Positions 1 through 5,817 of a DNA stretch of 10,904 nucleotides are shown here, piece after piece (the stretch's first letter is position 1; every line of letters starts with the position of its first letter). The notes below the pieces were generated by a model. It was given only the letters and a program-made list of their open reading frames with translations. It searched no databases and was not told the DNA's origin. The translations under genes and the position numbers were made by a program. Source of the stretch: an uncultured Eubacteriales bacterium (GTDB taxonomy: Bacteria; Bacillota; Clostridia; Oscillospirales; CAG-382); assembly GCA_934444485.1 (NCBI GenBank), contig CAKSCN010000086.1:1-10904 (forward strand), in the 5' to 3' direction.

Positions 1-145
1 TTTCACTCACTGTTTCTCTTTCTTTTGCGGGTTTACCGTCACAAGTTGTATACAACTGCGTCTGCCATGTGCAGTAGTAATCCGGCGACTTATTTACCGT
101 ATTCGGGACATAATTTTTGCCGCCAACGTATTTTCTCATATCCAT
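1..145 (-). CDS. Unrecognised protein, N-terminal 48 residues (cut by window edge)
   Basis: The reading frame opens on the minus strand at an ATG at 145-143, five bases behind a perfect GGAGG (155-151), and runs off the left edge. The visible residues begin MDMRKYVGGKNYVP and continue with a Tyr/Trp-rich stretch (PDYYCTWQTQLY) and a charged KPAKERE segment. There is no signal peptide or membrane segment, so a cytoplasmic protein is likely. A second ATG two codons in (139-137) is possible but lies further from the Shine-Dalgarno. A strong promoter (185-213) sits about 40 bases upstream, so this is the first gene of a leftward transcript, divergent from the esterase operon. I do not recognise the family from this fragment. 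That it is a real gene rests on ribosome binding site, promoter and open frame together. Confidence 0.72.
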   Translation of the reverse strand, partial: MDMRKYVGGKNYVPNTVNKSPDYYCTWQTQLYTTCDGKPAKERETVSE

Positions 146-184
146 GTGTACCTCCGCAAACTATTTTCACATCATATGCTTCTT

Positions 185-213
185 ATTATATCAAACTATA
201 TCGAAAAAGTCAA
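185..213 (-). promoter_or_regulatory. Promoter of the leftward gene at 145
   Basis: On the minus strand, TTGACT (213-208) is followed by a 17-base spacer and a perfect TATAAT (190-185). This is one mismatch from the SigA consensus. The start of transcription would fall near 178, giving a leader of about 33 bases before the ATG at 145. Confidence 0.85.
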
Positions 214-279
214 TAGGTATCGAAATAACCATTGTAATTTTTCCTTGTCGGTGGTACAATTACAGCGTAAATATCAAAC
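189..279. repeat. Repeated TATC(A/G)AA words in the divergent promoter region
   Basis: TATCAAAC occurs at 189-196 and again exactly at 272-279. TATCGAAA occurs at 199-206 and again exactly at 218-225. The first three copies start at 189, 199 and 218, roughly one and two helical turns apart, and they lie in and between the two opposed promoters. The copies could be binding sites for one regulator of both directions. In AT-rich intergenic DNA, 7-8 base matches can also arise by chance. Confidence 0.35.
232..260 (+). promoter_or_regulatory. Promoter of the esterase-permease-activase operon
   Basis: TTGTAA (232-237) and TACAAT (255-260) are separated by exactly 17 bases. Each box differs from consensus at one or two positions. 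Transcription would start near 267, leaving about 39 bases of leader, which includes the AAGGAAAGG ribosome binding site (288-296) nine bases before the ATG at 306. It faces away from the leftward promoter; the two -35 boxes are 18 bases apart. Confidence 0.82.
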
Positions 280-305
280 AAAAATGTAAGGAAAGGTACA
301 TAAAC

Positions 306-998
306 ATGAAATCATTTCTGATGATAGGTCAATCAAACATGGCAGGCAGGGGCGATTTCGGCGAAGTACCCGAGATAAACAACAAAAAGTGCCATATGCT
401 TCGCATGGGACGCTGGCAGCGCATGAGTGAGCCTGTAAATCCCGACAGATGCATATGGGGCGATTATCACAGCGGCGTCGGGCTTGCGGCGTCTTTTGCG
501 GACAGGTATGCGGAATATTTCGGCGAGGATACAGGACTGATTCCGTGCGCCGACGGCGGAACGACAATTTCGCAGTGGGTACCGGGCGGCGTTCTGTTTG
601 ACCACGCCGTTATTATGACAAAGCTTGCAATGAGAACCTCTGAGCTTGCCGGAATTCTGTATCTTCAGGGAGAAACCGACTCAATAAGCTTCAAGCCCGA
701 CGTACACAAGCGGAAAGTAACCGAAATGTTCGCCGAGCTTCGCTCACAAATCGGCACCGAAAACACACCCATTATAATGGGAGAGATACCTCATGTAATA
801 ACCTTCGGCGACAAGCCGAGAGACCCCGGCGGCATGAACAGAGTTCTTCATTCGGTAGCCGAAGATATACCTGATTGCGGTACAGTTTCCTCCGAGGGAC
901 TTGAGCTGAAGCCGGACGGCATACACTTTTCGTCACGCTCATGCAGAATACTCGGAGAGAGATTTTTTGAAAAATATCTTGAAATTTACAAAATATAA
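306..998 (+). CDS. Sialate-O-acetylesterase-type (SGNH) carbohydrate esterase, cytoplasmic
   Basis: A 230-residue hydrolase of the SASA/carbohydrate esterase family 6-like SGNH group, whose members remove acetyl groups from sugars or polysaccharides. Visible motifs are GQSNM at residues 8-12 (nucleophile Ser10, starting almost at the N-terminus), a central LYLQGETDS (QGE at 121-123), and DGIHFS near the end (Asp204 and His207 of the triad). Length fits a single-domain member. There is no signal peptide, so it should act inside the cell on imported or metabolic substrates. The start at 306 is chosen because AAGGAAAGG lies nine bases upstream and GQSNM is normally near the N-terminus; the frame extends upstream to 117, but that part crosses the promoter and looks non-coding. 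It is first in an operon with a permease gene 15 bases downstream. The sugar substrate cannot be told from sequence. Confidence 0.9.
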   Translation: MKSFLMIGQSNMAGRGDFGEVPEINNKKCHMLRMGRWQRMSEPVNPDRCIWGDYHSGVGLAASFADRYAEYFGEDTGLIPCADGGTTISQWVPGGVLFDHAVIMTKLAMRTSELAGILYLQGETDSISFKPDVHKRKVTEMFAELRSQIGTENTPIIMGEIPHVITFGDKPRDPGGMNRVLHSVAEDIPDCGTVSSEGLELKPDGIHFSSRSCRILGERFFEKYLEIYKI

Positions 999-1013
999 TA
1001 ATCGGAGACAGCT

Positions 1014-1985
1014 ATGAATACAAAAGCACCGGAAAACACTGAAAATAAACGAACAGGAAATGCGGTATACACGTTTCTCGCACTTATCGTAATGGCTCTT
1101 TGGGGTTCGCTCTTTGCGTGCGTGAAGCTCGGCTACCGTACGTTCGGCATCGACACTTCAAGCGTCGCCGACATAATCATGTTTGCCTCGATGAGATTCA
1201 CGGTATGCGGAGCTGTTATGTGCTTTGCGGCGGCAGTGAGCCGTGCCAAGCTCGTAAAGCCGGTCGGTAAAAACGTACTGCGCCTTGTTTTCGTCGGAAT
1301 TTTTGCGATAGTTCTCCACTATGCTTTTTTGTATGTGGGACTTACCATGACCGACAGCTCGAAGACCGCACTTCTCAAGCAGACAGGACCGCTCATCTAC
1401 GCCTGCTTTGCTTTTTTGTTCGTGAAGTCCGAGAAATTCAGCATATACAAAATCATTGGCGCTCTCGTCGGCTTCTGCGGAATAGTTGCGATAAACTTCG
1501 GCAATCCCCTTTCCTCCTTTGCCGTCGGCGACCTTCTCATTCTTGCGGCGTCGGTTTGCTCGGTGATATCGATGATGTTGAGCGAACGCTCTTCGGGAAA
1601 TTCGCCCGTTTGGATAACCGGGATATCTCAGCTCTCGGGCGGAATTATAATGCTTGCGGCGGCAAAGGTCATGGGAGCTGAAGCTCCGTCGTTCACGGCA
1701 GGCTCAACGCCGGTATTCGTCTACATATGTGCGGCTTCAATTACGGGATACACACTGTTCTACTTTGTTCAGCGAAAAATAAAGCTCTCGACTTTGTCGA
1801 TAATAAAATTCTCGGAGCCTCTTTTTGCGTGCATATTCGGTGCAGTGCTTCTCGGTGAGGACATACTGAAGCTTCGGTATCTTGCCGCTTTCGTTCTCAT
1901 AACGGCAAGCATCCTTCTCGCACGCCGTGACACAAACATCGGAAAGAAAGGTGAGGCACATGGAAACGAGAGCAAACATAGTTGA
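1014..1985 (+). CDS. EamA/DMT-superfamily permease
   Basis: A 323-residue integral membrane protein of the drug/metabolite transporter superfamily (EamA type). These proteins usually have ten helices from two EamA repeats and export or import small metabolites. The N-terminal 18 residues are polar; helix 1 follows with the typical LIVMALWGSLFACVK signature, and hydrophobic segments recur to a final helix ending LLARRD. The second repeat shows the usual K(I/L)S-x-LSIIKFSEPLFACIFGAVLLGE pattern (shortened here to its key residues: conserved Pro and Glu before the last helices). The polar tail of about 20 residues overlaps the next gene. A CGGAGA ribosome binding site sits just before the ATG at 1014, 15 bases after the esterase stop. 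Substrate unknown; placement suggests a product or substrate of the neighbouring enzymes, but this is inference. Confidence 0.92.
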   Translation: MNTKAPENTENKRTGNAVYTFLALIVMALWGSLFACVKLGYRTFGIDTSSVADIIMFASMRFTVCGAVMCFAAAVSRAKLVKPVGKNVLRLVFVGIFAIVLHYAFLYVGLTMTDSSKTALLKQTGPLIYACFAFLFVKSEKFSIYKIIGALVGFCGIVAINFGNPLSSFAVGDLLILAASVCSVISMMLSERSSGNSPVWITGISQLSGGIIMLAAAKVMGAEAPSFTAGSTPVFVYICAASITGYTLFYFVQRKIKLSTLSIIKFSEPLFACIFGAVLLGEDILKLRYLAAFVLITASILLARRDTNIGKKGEAHGNESKHS

Positions 1986-2853
1986 AATAAAGCGTTTTGC
2001 GGTTCACGACGGCGACGGCATACGCACGACGGTATTTTTCAAGGGGTGTCCTCTAAAATGCGTGTGGTGTCACAATCCGGAGTCGATTACACCCAAAAGC
2101 GAACTCGGCTTCTTTGCTCACAAATGCACTTTTTGCGATTCGTGCATGGGTGTATGCGGTCTGCACTCCGTCTCGCCGTCGGAAAAGAAGCACACGTTTG
2201 ACCGCACGGAGTGCACGGTATGCGGAAAATGCACAGAGGTCTGTCCGAACGACGCTCTCACGGTTTACGGAAAGCAGATGACCGTAAGCGAAATATGCGG
2301 CGTTCTGAAAAAAGACGTGACATTCTACAGGCAAAGCGGCGGAGGGATAACGCTGTCCGGCGGAGAGTGCCTTTTACAGCCGAACGCCTGCCGTGAGATT
2401 CTCTCCGAGATGAAATCGTCCGGAATATCGACAGCCGTTGACACCTGCGGATATGTAAGCCGTGCGGCAATAGATGCGGTGATACCGTTTACGGACGTAT
2501 TTCTTTACGACATAAAGGCAATTGCCCCTGAGGTTCACAGGCGGTGTACGGGTCACACAAACGAACGGATTCTCGAAAATATGCGGTACATAGACAGCGT
2601 CGGCAAGGCGGTCGAGATACGTTTTCCTTACGTTCCGGGCTACAACGACGGTGAACTGCCGAGTGCGGTTGACCTAATCAAAACTTTTTCGCACGTAACC
2701 GGCATACGCATTCTCCCATACCACAACCTTGCCGATTCAAAGTACGACGCCGTTAGAATGCCGAATACGCTCCCCGAGAGGACGCCGACCGAGGAAGAGA
2801 TGAACACTGCTTACGGTATTGCTCTTTCAGCCGGGCTTAACGTAAAGCGGTAG
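1960..2853 (+). CDS. Glycyl-radical enzyme activating protein (radical SAM, two extra [4Fe-4S] sites)
   Basis: A 297-residue radical SAM activase of the pyruvate formate-lyase-activating family. It would use reduced [4Fe-4S] and S-adenosylmethionine to install a glycyl radical on a partner enzyme. The radical SAM motif is C30-x3-C34-x2-C37 (KGCPLKCVWCHNPES). A ferredoxin-like insert follows with two cysteine sets, C56/C59/C62/C66 and C85/C88/C91/C95, as in the longer activases of glycerol/choline/hydroxyphenylacetate-type enzymes. Further family marks are SGGE at 133-136, DTCGY at 161-165, FLYDIKAI at 181-188 and RFPYVPGYND. The start at 1960 is preferred over a GTG at 1927 because it has AAAGGTGAGG just upstream and begins with the usual activase N-terminus. 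It overlaps the permease end by 26 bases, suggesting translational coupling. No glycyl radical enzyme is encoded in the window, so the target is unknown. Confidence 0.93.
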   Translation: METRANIVEIKRFAVHDGDGIRTTVFFKGCPLKCVWCHNPESITPKSELGFFAHKCTFCDSCMGVCGLHSVSPSEKKHTFDRTECTVCGKCTEVCPNDALTVYGKQMTVSEICGVLKKDVTFYRQSGGGITLSGGECLLQPNACREILSEMKSSGISTAVDTCGYVSRAAIDAVIPFTDVFLYDIKAIAPEVHRRCTGHTNERILENMRYIDSVGKAVEIRFPYVPGYNDGELPSAVDLIKTFSHVTGIRILPYHNLADSKYDAVRMPNTLPERTPTEEEMNTAYGIALSAGLNVKR

Positions 2854-2876
2854 ATACACTAAAAGCAAAGAGAAAA

Positions 2877-2919
2877 GTGCGGTTCACAGCTTTTTTACTG
2901 TAAATCGCACCGTTTTTTA
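2877..2919 (+). terminator. Intrinsic terminator of the esterase operon, possibly bidirectional
   Basis: GTGCGGTT (2877-2884) pairs with AATCGCAC (2903-2910) through one G-U. Inside that stem, ACAG can pair with CTGT. The stem is followed by CGTTTTTTAT. On the other strand the stem is followed by TTTTCTCTTTGC, so it may also stop the convergent ATPase transcript, whose stop codon is at 2948. Confidence 0.85.
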
Positions 2920-2947
2920 TATTCAGATTAACAGGTAACGAAAAAGC

Positions 2948-5044
2948 TTACTCCTCATCATGCTCTCCGTTCGGCAAAAGATTTGTCATGCTCTTGAGGC
3001 TTATACCGAGCGTCGAAGCGTTATGCAGAAGTGCTGAGAAGGTCGGCTGTATAACACCTGCCACGCCGAGGCATATAAGCATAAGGTTAAAGCCCACGAT
3101 AAACCTGTAATTGCGGTGTATACGTGCCATAAGAGCCGTCGAGATACACCTTAAAGTAACAAGTCGGAAAAGGTCCTCCGACGAAAGCGTTACGTCCGCT
3201 ATCTCCTTCGCTATTGCGGCACCGGTATTAATTGCAATTCCGACGTCAGCCTCGGAGAGTGCCGGTGTATCGTTAACTCCGTCGCCTATCATCATGACGA
3301 CTCTGCCCGCGGCACGTTCGTTTCGCACAAACTCCGCTTTATCCTCCGGAAGCACCTCCGCACGGTAATCGTCCACCCCGACAGACGCCGCAACAGACGC
3401 TGCGGTTTTTTCGTTGTCGCCTGTCATCATGACGACTTTGGTTATACCGAGGTCGTGAAGTGCCTTTACGGCCGCCTTCGCTTCGGCACGCAGTGGATCA
3501 TAAATACATATTACCGCCGCAAGCACGCCCGAAACGGCAAGGTAAAGGTGCGAATACTCGGGAGGAAGAGACTCAAACTTTTCTTCCTCACCCGTCGGGA
3601 CAACGCAGCCCTCATCTTCAAATATGAAGTGGTAGCTGCCTATTACGACTTTTCTGTCCTCCACCATGCTCGAAATACCGTGAGCGACTATATATTCAAC
3701 GCTTGAATGGTATTCCTCATGGCGCAGATCACGGCGTTTTGCCTCCTCGACAACGGCATTCGCAAGCGAGTGAGGATAGTGTTCCTCGAGGCAAGCCGCA
3801 AGACGAAGCATATCGTCCTCCGCTCTGCCGCCGAATGTGACAATCTTTGCAACCTTTGGTGTTGCATATGTAAGCGTACCGGTTTTGTCAAAAACAACGG
3901 TGTCCGCTTTTGCGACAGCTTCGAGAAATTTGCCGCCCTTTACGGAAATCTCATACCTCTGGCTTTCTCTCATTGCCGAAAGAACCGCTATCGGCATCGA
4001 AAGCTTGAGTGCGCAGGAAAAATCGACCATAAGCACCGCAAGCATTTTTGTTACGTTGCGTGTGAGCGCATAGACAAGAAGCGTTCCGCCGAGCGTATAC
4101 GGGACAAGGACGTCCGCAAGGTGAGCCGCCTTTCCCTCAGCCGTTGACTTCAGCTTTTCGGAAGCCTCTATCATCTTGACTATTCGGTCATAGCGTCCGC
4201 CGCCTACCGCTTTTTCGACCGCTATAACGCATTCGCCGTCCTCAACCACGGTACCGGCGTAAACAAGGCTTCCGACGGTTTTATGTACGGGGAGCGACTC
4301 TCCGGTCATTGCCGACTGGTTTACGTCGGCCTCGCCCTCGGCGACTTTACCGTCAAGAGGAATCATATTTCCGGTGCGGACGACTATAAGGTCGCCTTCT
4401 TTTATCTCATCAGTACCAACAAGCACCTCGCAGTCTCCGGTCTTTTTCCAAACCTTATCGACGTTCAGAGACATCGCTCCGGCAAGGTCACTCACGGACT
4501 TTTTGTGAGTCCACTCCTCAAGCATTTCTCCTATGCCGAGCATAAACATTACCGAGCCTGCGGTATCGAAGTCGCCTCTTGCAAGGGACACGCCGACAGC
4601 CGTCGCATCGAGCACCGAAACCGAGAGCTTGCCGTGAAGCAGTGAGACGAGTCCTGCCTTTATGTACTTGACCGAACGGAAAACCGCAATAACCGCACGC
4701 AGAGGGAGCGGAAGGAACATCTTTGAAAATGTACGCTTTATCACGGAGAACACAAGCTTATCCTCAAATTCTCTGTTCAATGCACGGCTTGTATGCTCCG
4801 GGGCAACGCCGAGCTTCTCCGCATGACCGTATGAGAAGCGTGAAAGTGCGGCGATTATCTTCTCTCGTTTGCAGGTGTAACGCACGACGGCATCACAGGT
4901 TCTGTCGAAGACCTTGACACTTTCAACGCCGCCGATGCTTCTGAGGTAATACTCGGCAACATCAGCCTGCCTTAACGTCATTCTGCCCACGCAAAAGTGA
5001 ACACGCATTCTGCCTTGCGATTCGTGCAGTATACAGCATTTCAT
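2948..5044 (-). CDS. P1B-type heavy-metal-translocating ATPase (CtpC-like) with an altered CPx motif
   Basis: A 698-residue P-type ATPase expected to pump a transition metal out of the cytoplasm. Residues 1-60 form a ferredoxin-like HMA fold remnant (HESQGRMRVHF...) without a CxxC metal site. The actuator TGES is at 247-250, phosphorylation DKTGT at 386-390 (Asp386), TGD at 541-543 and GDGVND at 587-592; membrane helices flank these. The intramembrane metal motif, normally C-P-C/S-P-C, reads F-S-C (342-344, in DFSCALKLSMP), and the nucleotide-domain HP signature reads H-S (425-426). The C-terminal helix has LLHNASTLG, as in mycobacterial CtpC. Start 5044 is chosen for the GGGAGG eight bases upstream; the frame extends to 5095 but that start has no ribosome binding site. 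It lies 55 bases after the small membrane protein and is very likely co-transcribed. Mn, Zn or Fe export is plausible; the metal is not settled by sequence. Confidence 0.93.
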   Translation of the reverse strand: MKCCILHESQGRMRVHFCVGRMTLRQADVAEYYLRSIGGVESVKVFDRTCDAVVRYTCKREKIIAALSRFSYGHAEKLGVAPEHTSRALNREFEDKLVFSVIKRTFSKMFLPLPLRAVIAVFRSVKYIKAGLVSLLHGKLSVSVLDATAVGVSLARGDFDTAGSVMFMLGIGEMLEEWTHKKSVSDLAGAMSLNVDKVWKKTGDCEVLVGTDEIKEGDLIVVRTGNMIPLDGKVAEGEADVNQSAMTGESLPVHKTVGSLVYAGTVVEDGECVIAVEKAVGGGRYDRIVKMIEASEKLKSTAEGKAAHLADVLVPYTLGGTLLVYALTRNVTKMLAVLMVDFSCALKLSMPIAVLSAMRESQRYEISVKGGKFLEAVAKADTVVFDKTGTLTYATPKVAKIVTFGGRAEDDMLRLAACLEEHYPHSLANAVVEEAKRRDLRHEEYHSSVEYIVAHGISSMVEDRKVVIGSYHFIFEDEGCVVPTGEEEKFESLPPEYSHLYLAVSGVLAAVICIYDPLRAEAKAAVKALHDLGITKVVMMTGDNEKTAASVAASVGVDDYRAEVLPEDKAEFVRNERAAGRVVMMIGDGVNDTPALSEADVGIAINTGAAIAKEIADVTLSSEDLFRLVTLRCISTALMARIHRNYRFIVGFNLMLICLGVAGVIQPTFSALLHNASTLGISLKSMTNLLPNGEHDEE

Positions 5045-5099
5045 ACTCAATACCTCCCAAAAGGAAACTGCGCCGTTCTTCACAGCGCAGTGCATTCAA

Positions 5100-5390
5100 T
5101 CACTCGACTTCAGTGTCGCATTCCGGCGCTTCTTCGCAGTCGTTTACGACCTCTGCCTCTTCATCGGCAGCAATCTTTTCGTTGAGCTCCTTTGCATCGG
5201 CAAGGATATCATCGACGTTTTCTCTAACCGCAGTTACGGTCGTCATTATGTCGTCCTTTGCACGGAGAGCCGCAGCGGCAACGTGTGTGTACGCTTTCTT
5301 TGCTTCTCTTCCCGAAAGAATTTTGATACCGGCAGTTCCGAAAAGAACTCCTCCGACAAACAAAGCCAATTTACCGAGTCCGCAATTCAT
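5100..5390 (-). CDS. Small membrane-anchored partner of the metal ATPase (DUF6110-like; PacL/DUF1490-like layout)
   Basis: A 96-residue protein with one N-terminal hydrophobic helix (about residues 6-25, LALFVGGVLFGTAGIKIL). A Lys/Ala-rich amphipathic helix follows to about residue 75 (AKKAYTHVAAAALRAKDDI, then VRENVDDILADAKELNEKI). The tail is strongly acidic and has two cysteines six residues apart (Cys85, Cys91; CEEAPEC). I believe it belongs to the family named DUF6110, found beside P-type ATPases in Clostridia, but this is from memory. The layout closely parallels mycobacterial PacL (DUF1490) proteins, which scaffold CtpC-like ATPases and bind metal through an acidic/His tail. A role as ATPase scaffold or metal chaperone is therefore inferred. 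Start 5390 is chosen because AGGAGG sits nine bases upstream; a frame-extended start at 5420 has no ribosome binding site. It is first in a two-gene operon. Confidence 0.85.
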   Translation of the reverse strand: MNCGLGKLALFVGGVLFGTAGIKILSGREAKKAYTHVAAAALRAKDDIMTTVTAVRENVDDILADAKELNEKIAADEEAEVVNDCEEAPECDTEVE

Positions 5391-5418
5391 AATAATGACC
5401 TCCTGTTTTTTGTTTTGC

Positions 5419-5469
5419 ACGGCACCGACACTCCGTCCGCTTCGCTCGCAAGGCGGAAAGCTATGCCGT
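5419..5469 (-). promoter_or_regulatory. Possible structured leader of the small protein-ATPase operon
   Basis: In the minus-strand leader, ACGGCA (5469-5464) can pair with TGCCGT (5424-5419), extended by one G-U. Within that loop, TCCGCCTT and AAGCGGA can form a second hairpin with one bulged base. The resulting fold would sit 20-30 bases before the ribosome binding site. It does not match any riboswitch I can recognise by eye, and it may simply be a GC-rich leader. Confidence 0.3.
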
Positions 5470-5480
5470 TAAAGCTATGC
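5457..5480 (-). repeat. Tandem GCATAGCTTT repeat upstream of the metal-export operon
   Basis: The ten-base word GCATAGCTTT (minus strand) occurs twice, at 5480-5471 and 5466-5457, separated by four bases, so the period is 14. It lies between the tRNA terminator and the small-protein gene, where the operon's promoter and operator should be. The copies may be regulator half-sites. No convincing -35/-10 pair was seen; TTGTTT and TAATAT 16 bases apart, overlapping the tRNA terminator, are the best weak candidate. Confidence 0.45.
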
Positions 5481-5494
5481 TTTATGTATATTAA

Positions 5495-5523
5495 CGCAAG
5501 AAAGCACCGAAACAACGGTGCTT
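5495..5523 (-). terminator. Terminator of the tRNA-Ser pair
   Basis: On the minus strand AAGCACCG and CGGTGCTT form a perfect eight-base stem with a six-base loop (TTGTTT), followed by TCTTGCG. It begins seven bases after the CCA end of tRNA-Ser(GCT). The T tract is short, so some read-through into the small protein-ATPase operon is possible. Confidence 0.75.
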
Positions 5524-5529
5524 CCTCAA

Positions 5530-5619
5530 TGGCGGAGTTGGAGAGATTTGAACTCTCGCGCCGGTTGCCCGACCTACACCCTTAGCAGGGGCGCCTCTTC
5601 ACCACTTGAGTACAACTCC
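5530..5619 (-). tRNA. tRNA-Ser (anticodon GCT)
   Basis: The minus strand shows acceptor arms GGAGTTG/CAACTCC, D arm CTC...GAG, and anticodon stem CGCCC/GGGTG around the loop CTGCTAA, which places GCT as anticodon (reads AGC and AGT serine codons). A long variable arm marks the class II serine type; the T arm is GAGAG-TTCAAAT-CTCTC. The discriminator base is G and CCA is encoded in the gene. It is the second gene of a tandem pair with tRNA-Ser(TGA), 64 bases downstream of it. Confidence 0.96.
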
Positions 5620-5683
5620 AAAAGGTGAACCGCTCAACATATTCGGTTAAGCCGCAGAGAAAGCCGATATTCGGAAAAAAGTG

Positions 5684-5772
5684 TGGCGGAGAGGGCGAGA
5701 TTCGAACTCGCGGCTCCGTGAAGAGTCACCGGTTTTCAAGACCGGCTCCTTAAACCGCTCGGACACCTCTCC
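5684..5772 (-). tRNA. tRNA-Ser (anticodon TGA)
   Basis: The minus strand shows acceptor arms GGAGAGG/CCTCTCC, D-loop GAGCGGTTTAAGG, and anticodon stem CCGGT/ACCGG around CTTGAAA, giving anticodon TGA (reads TCA and other TCN codons). The long variable arm (GACTCTTCACGGAGCC) is typical of tRNA-Ser. The T arm is GCGAG-TTCGAAT-CTCGC, the discriminator base is G and CCA is encoded. It is the first gene behind the consensus promoter at 5808-5836. Confidence 0.97.
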
Positions 5773-5802
5773 GTAAAGTCTGTCCGCTTCCTGTCTGCAA
5801 CG

Positions 5803-5817
5803 GTGATATTATATCAC
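5803..5817. repeat. Perfect 7-1-7 palindrome over the tRNA promoter -10 box
   Basis: GTGATAT, one T, then ATATCAC form a perfect inverted repeat that contains the whole -10 hexamer of the tRNA promoter. The position is where a repressor would act. Part of the symmetry comes from the AT-rich -10 sequence itself, so it may be coincidence. Confidence 0.4.

Noticed and set aside
117..305. Upstream extension of the esterase reading frame to an ATG at 117
   Set aside because: The extension crosses both promoters and the ribosome binding site, and GQSNM is normally at the very N-terminus; the start at 306 has a proper Shine-Dalgarno.
1927..1959. GTG at 1927 as start of the activase
   Set aside because: It lengthens the permease overlap, adds residues foreign to the family and lacks a well-placed ribosome binding site, unlike the ATG at 1960.
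3707..4147. A 146-codon open frame on the plus strand opposite the ATPase
   Set aside because: Antisense shadow of the conserved ATPase core; Cys/Arg-rich translation without any domain.
5391..5494. yybP-ykoY manganese riboswitch before the metal-export operon
   Set aside because: The conserved loop sequences of that riboswitch were not found; only general hairpin potential is visible.
5620..5683. Hairpin-like CCGAATATCGG between the two tRNA genes as a terminator
   Set aside because: The stem is only four base pairs and no T tract follows; it is more likely plain spacer of a joint tRNA precursor.
5530..5772. tRNA-Ser genes as attachment sites of an integrated element
   Set aside because: No repeat of the tRNA 3' ends was seen elsewhere in the window, and there is no integrase, excisionase or phage gene.
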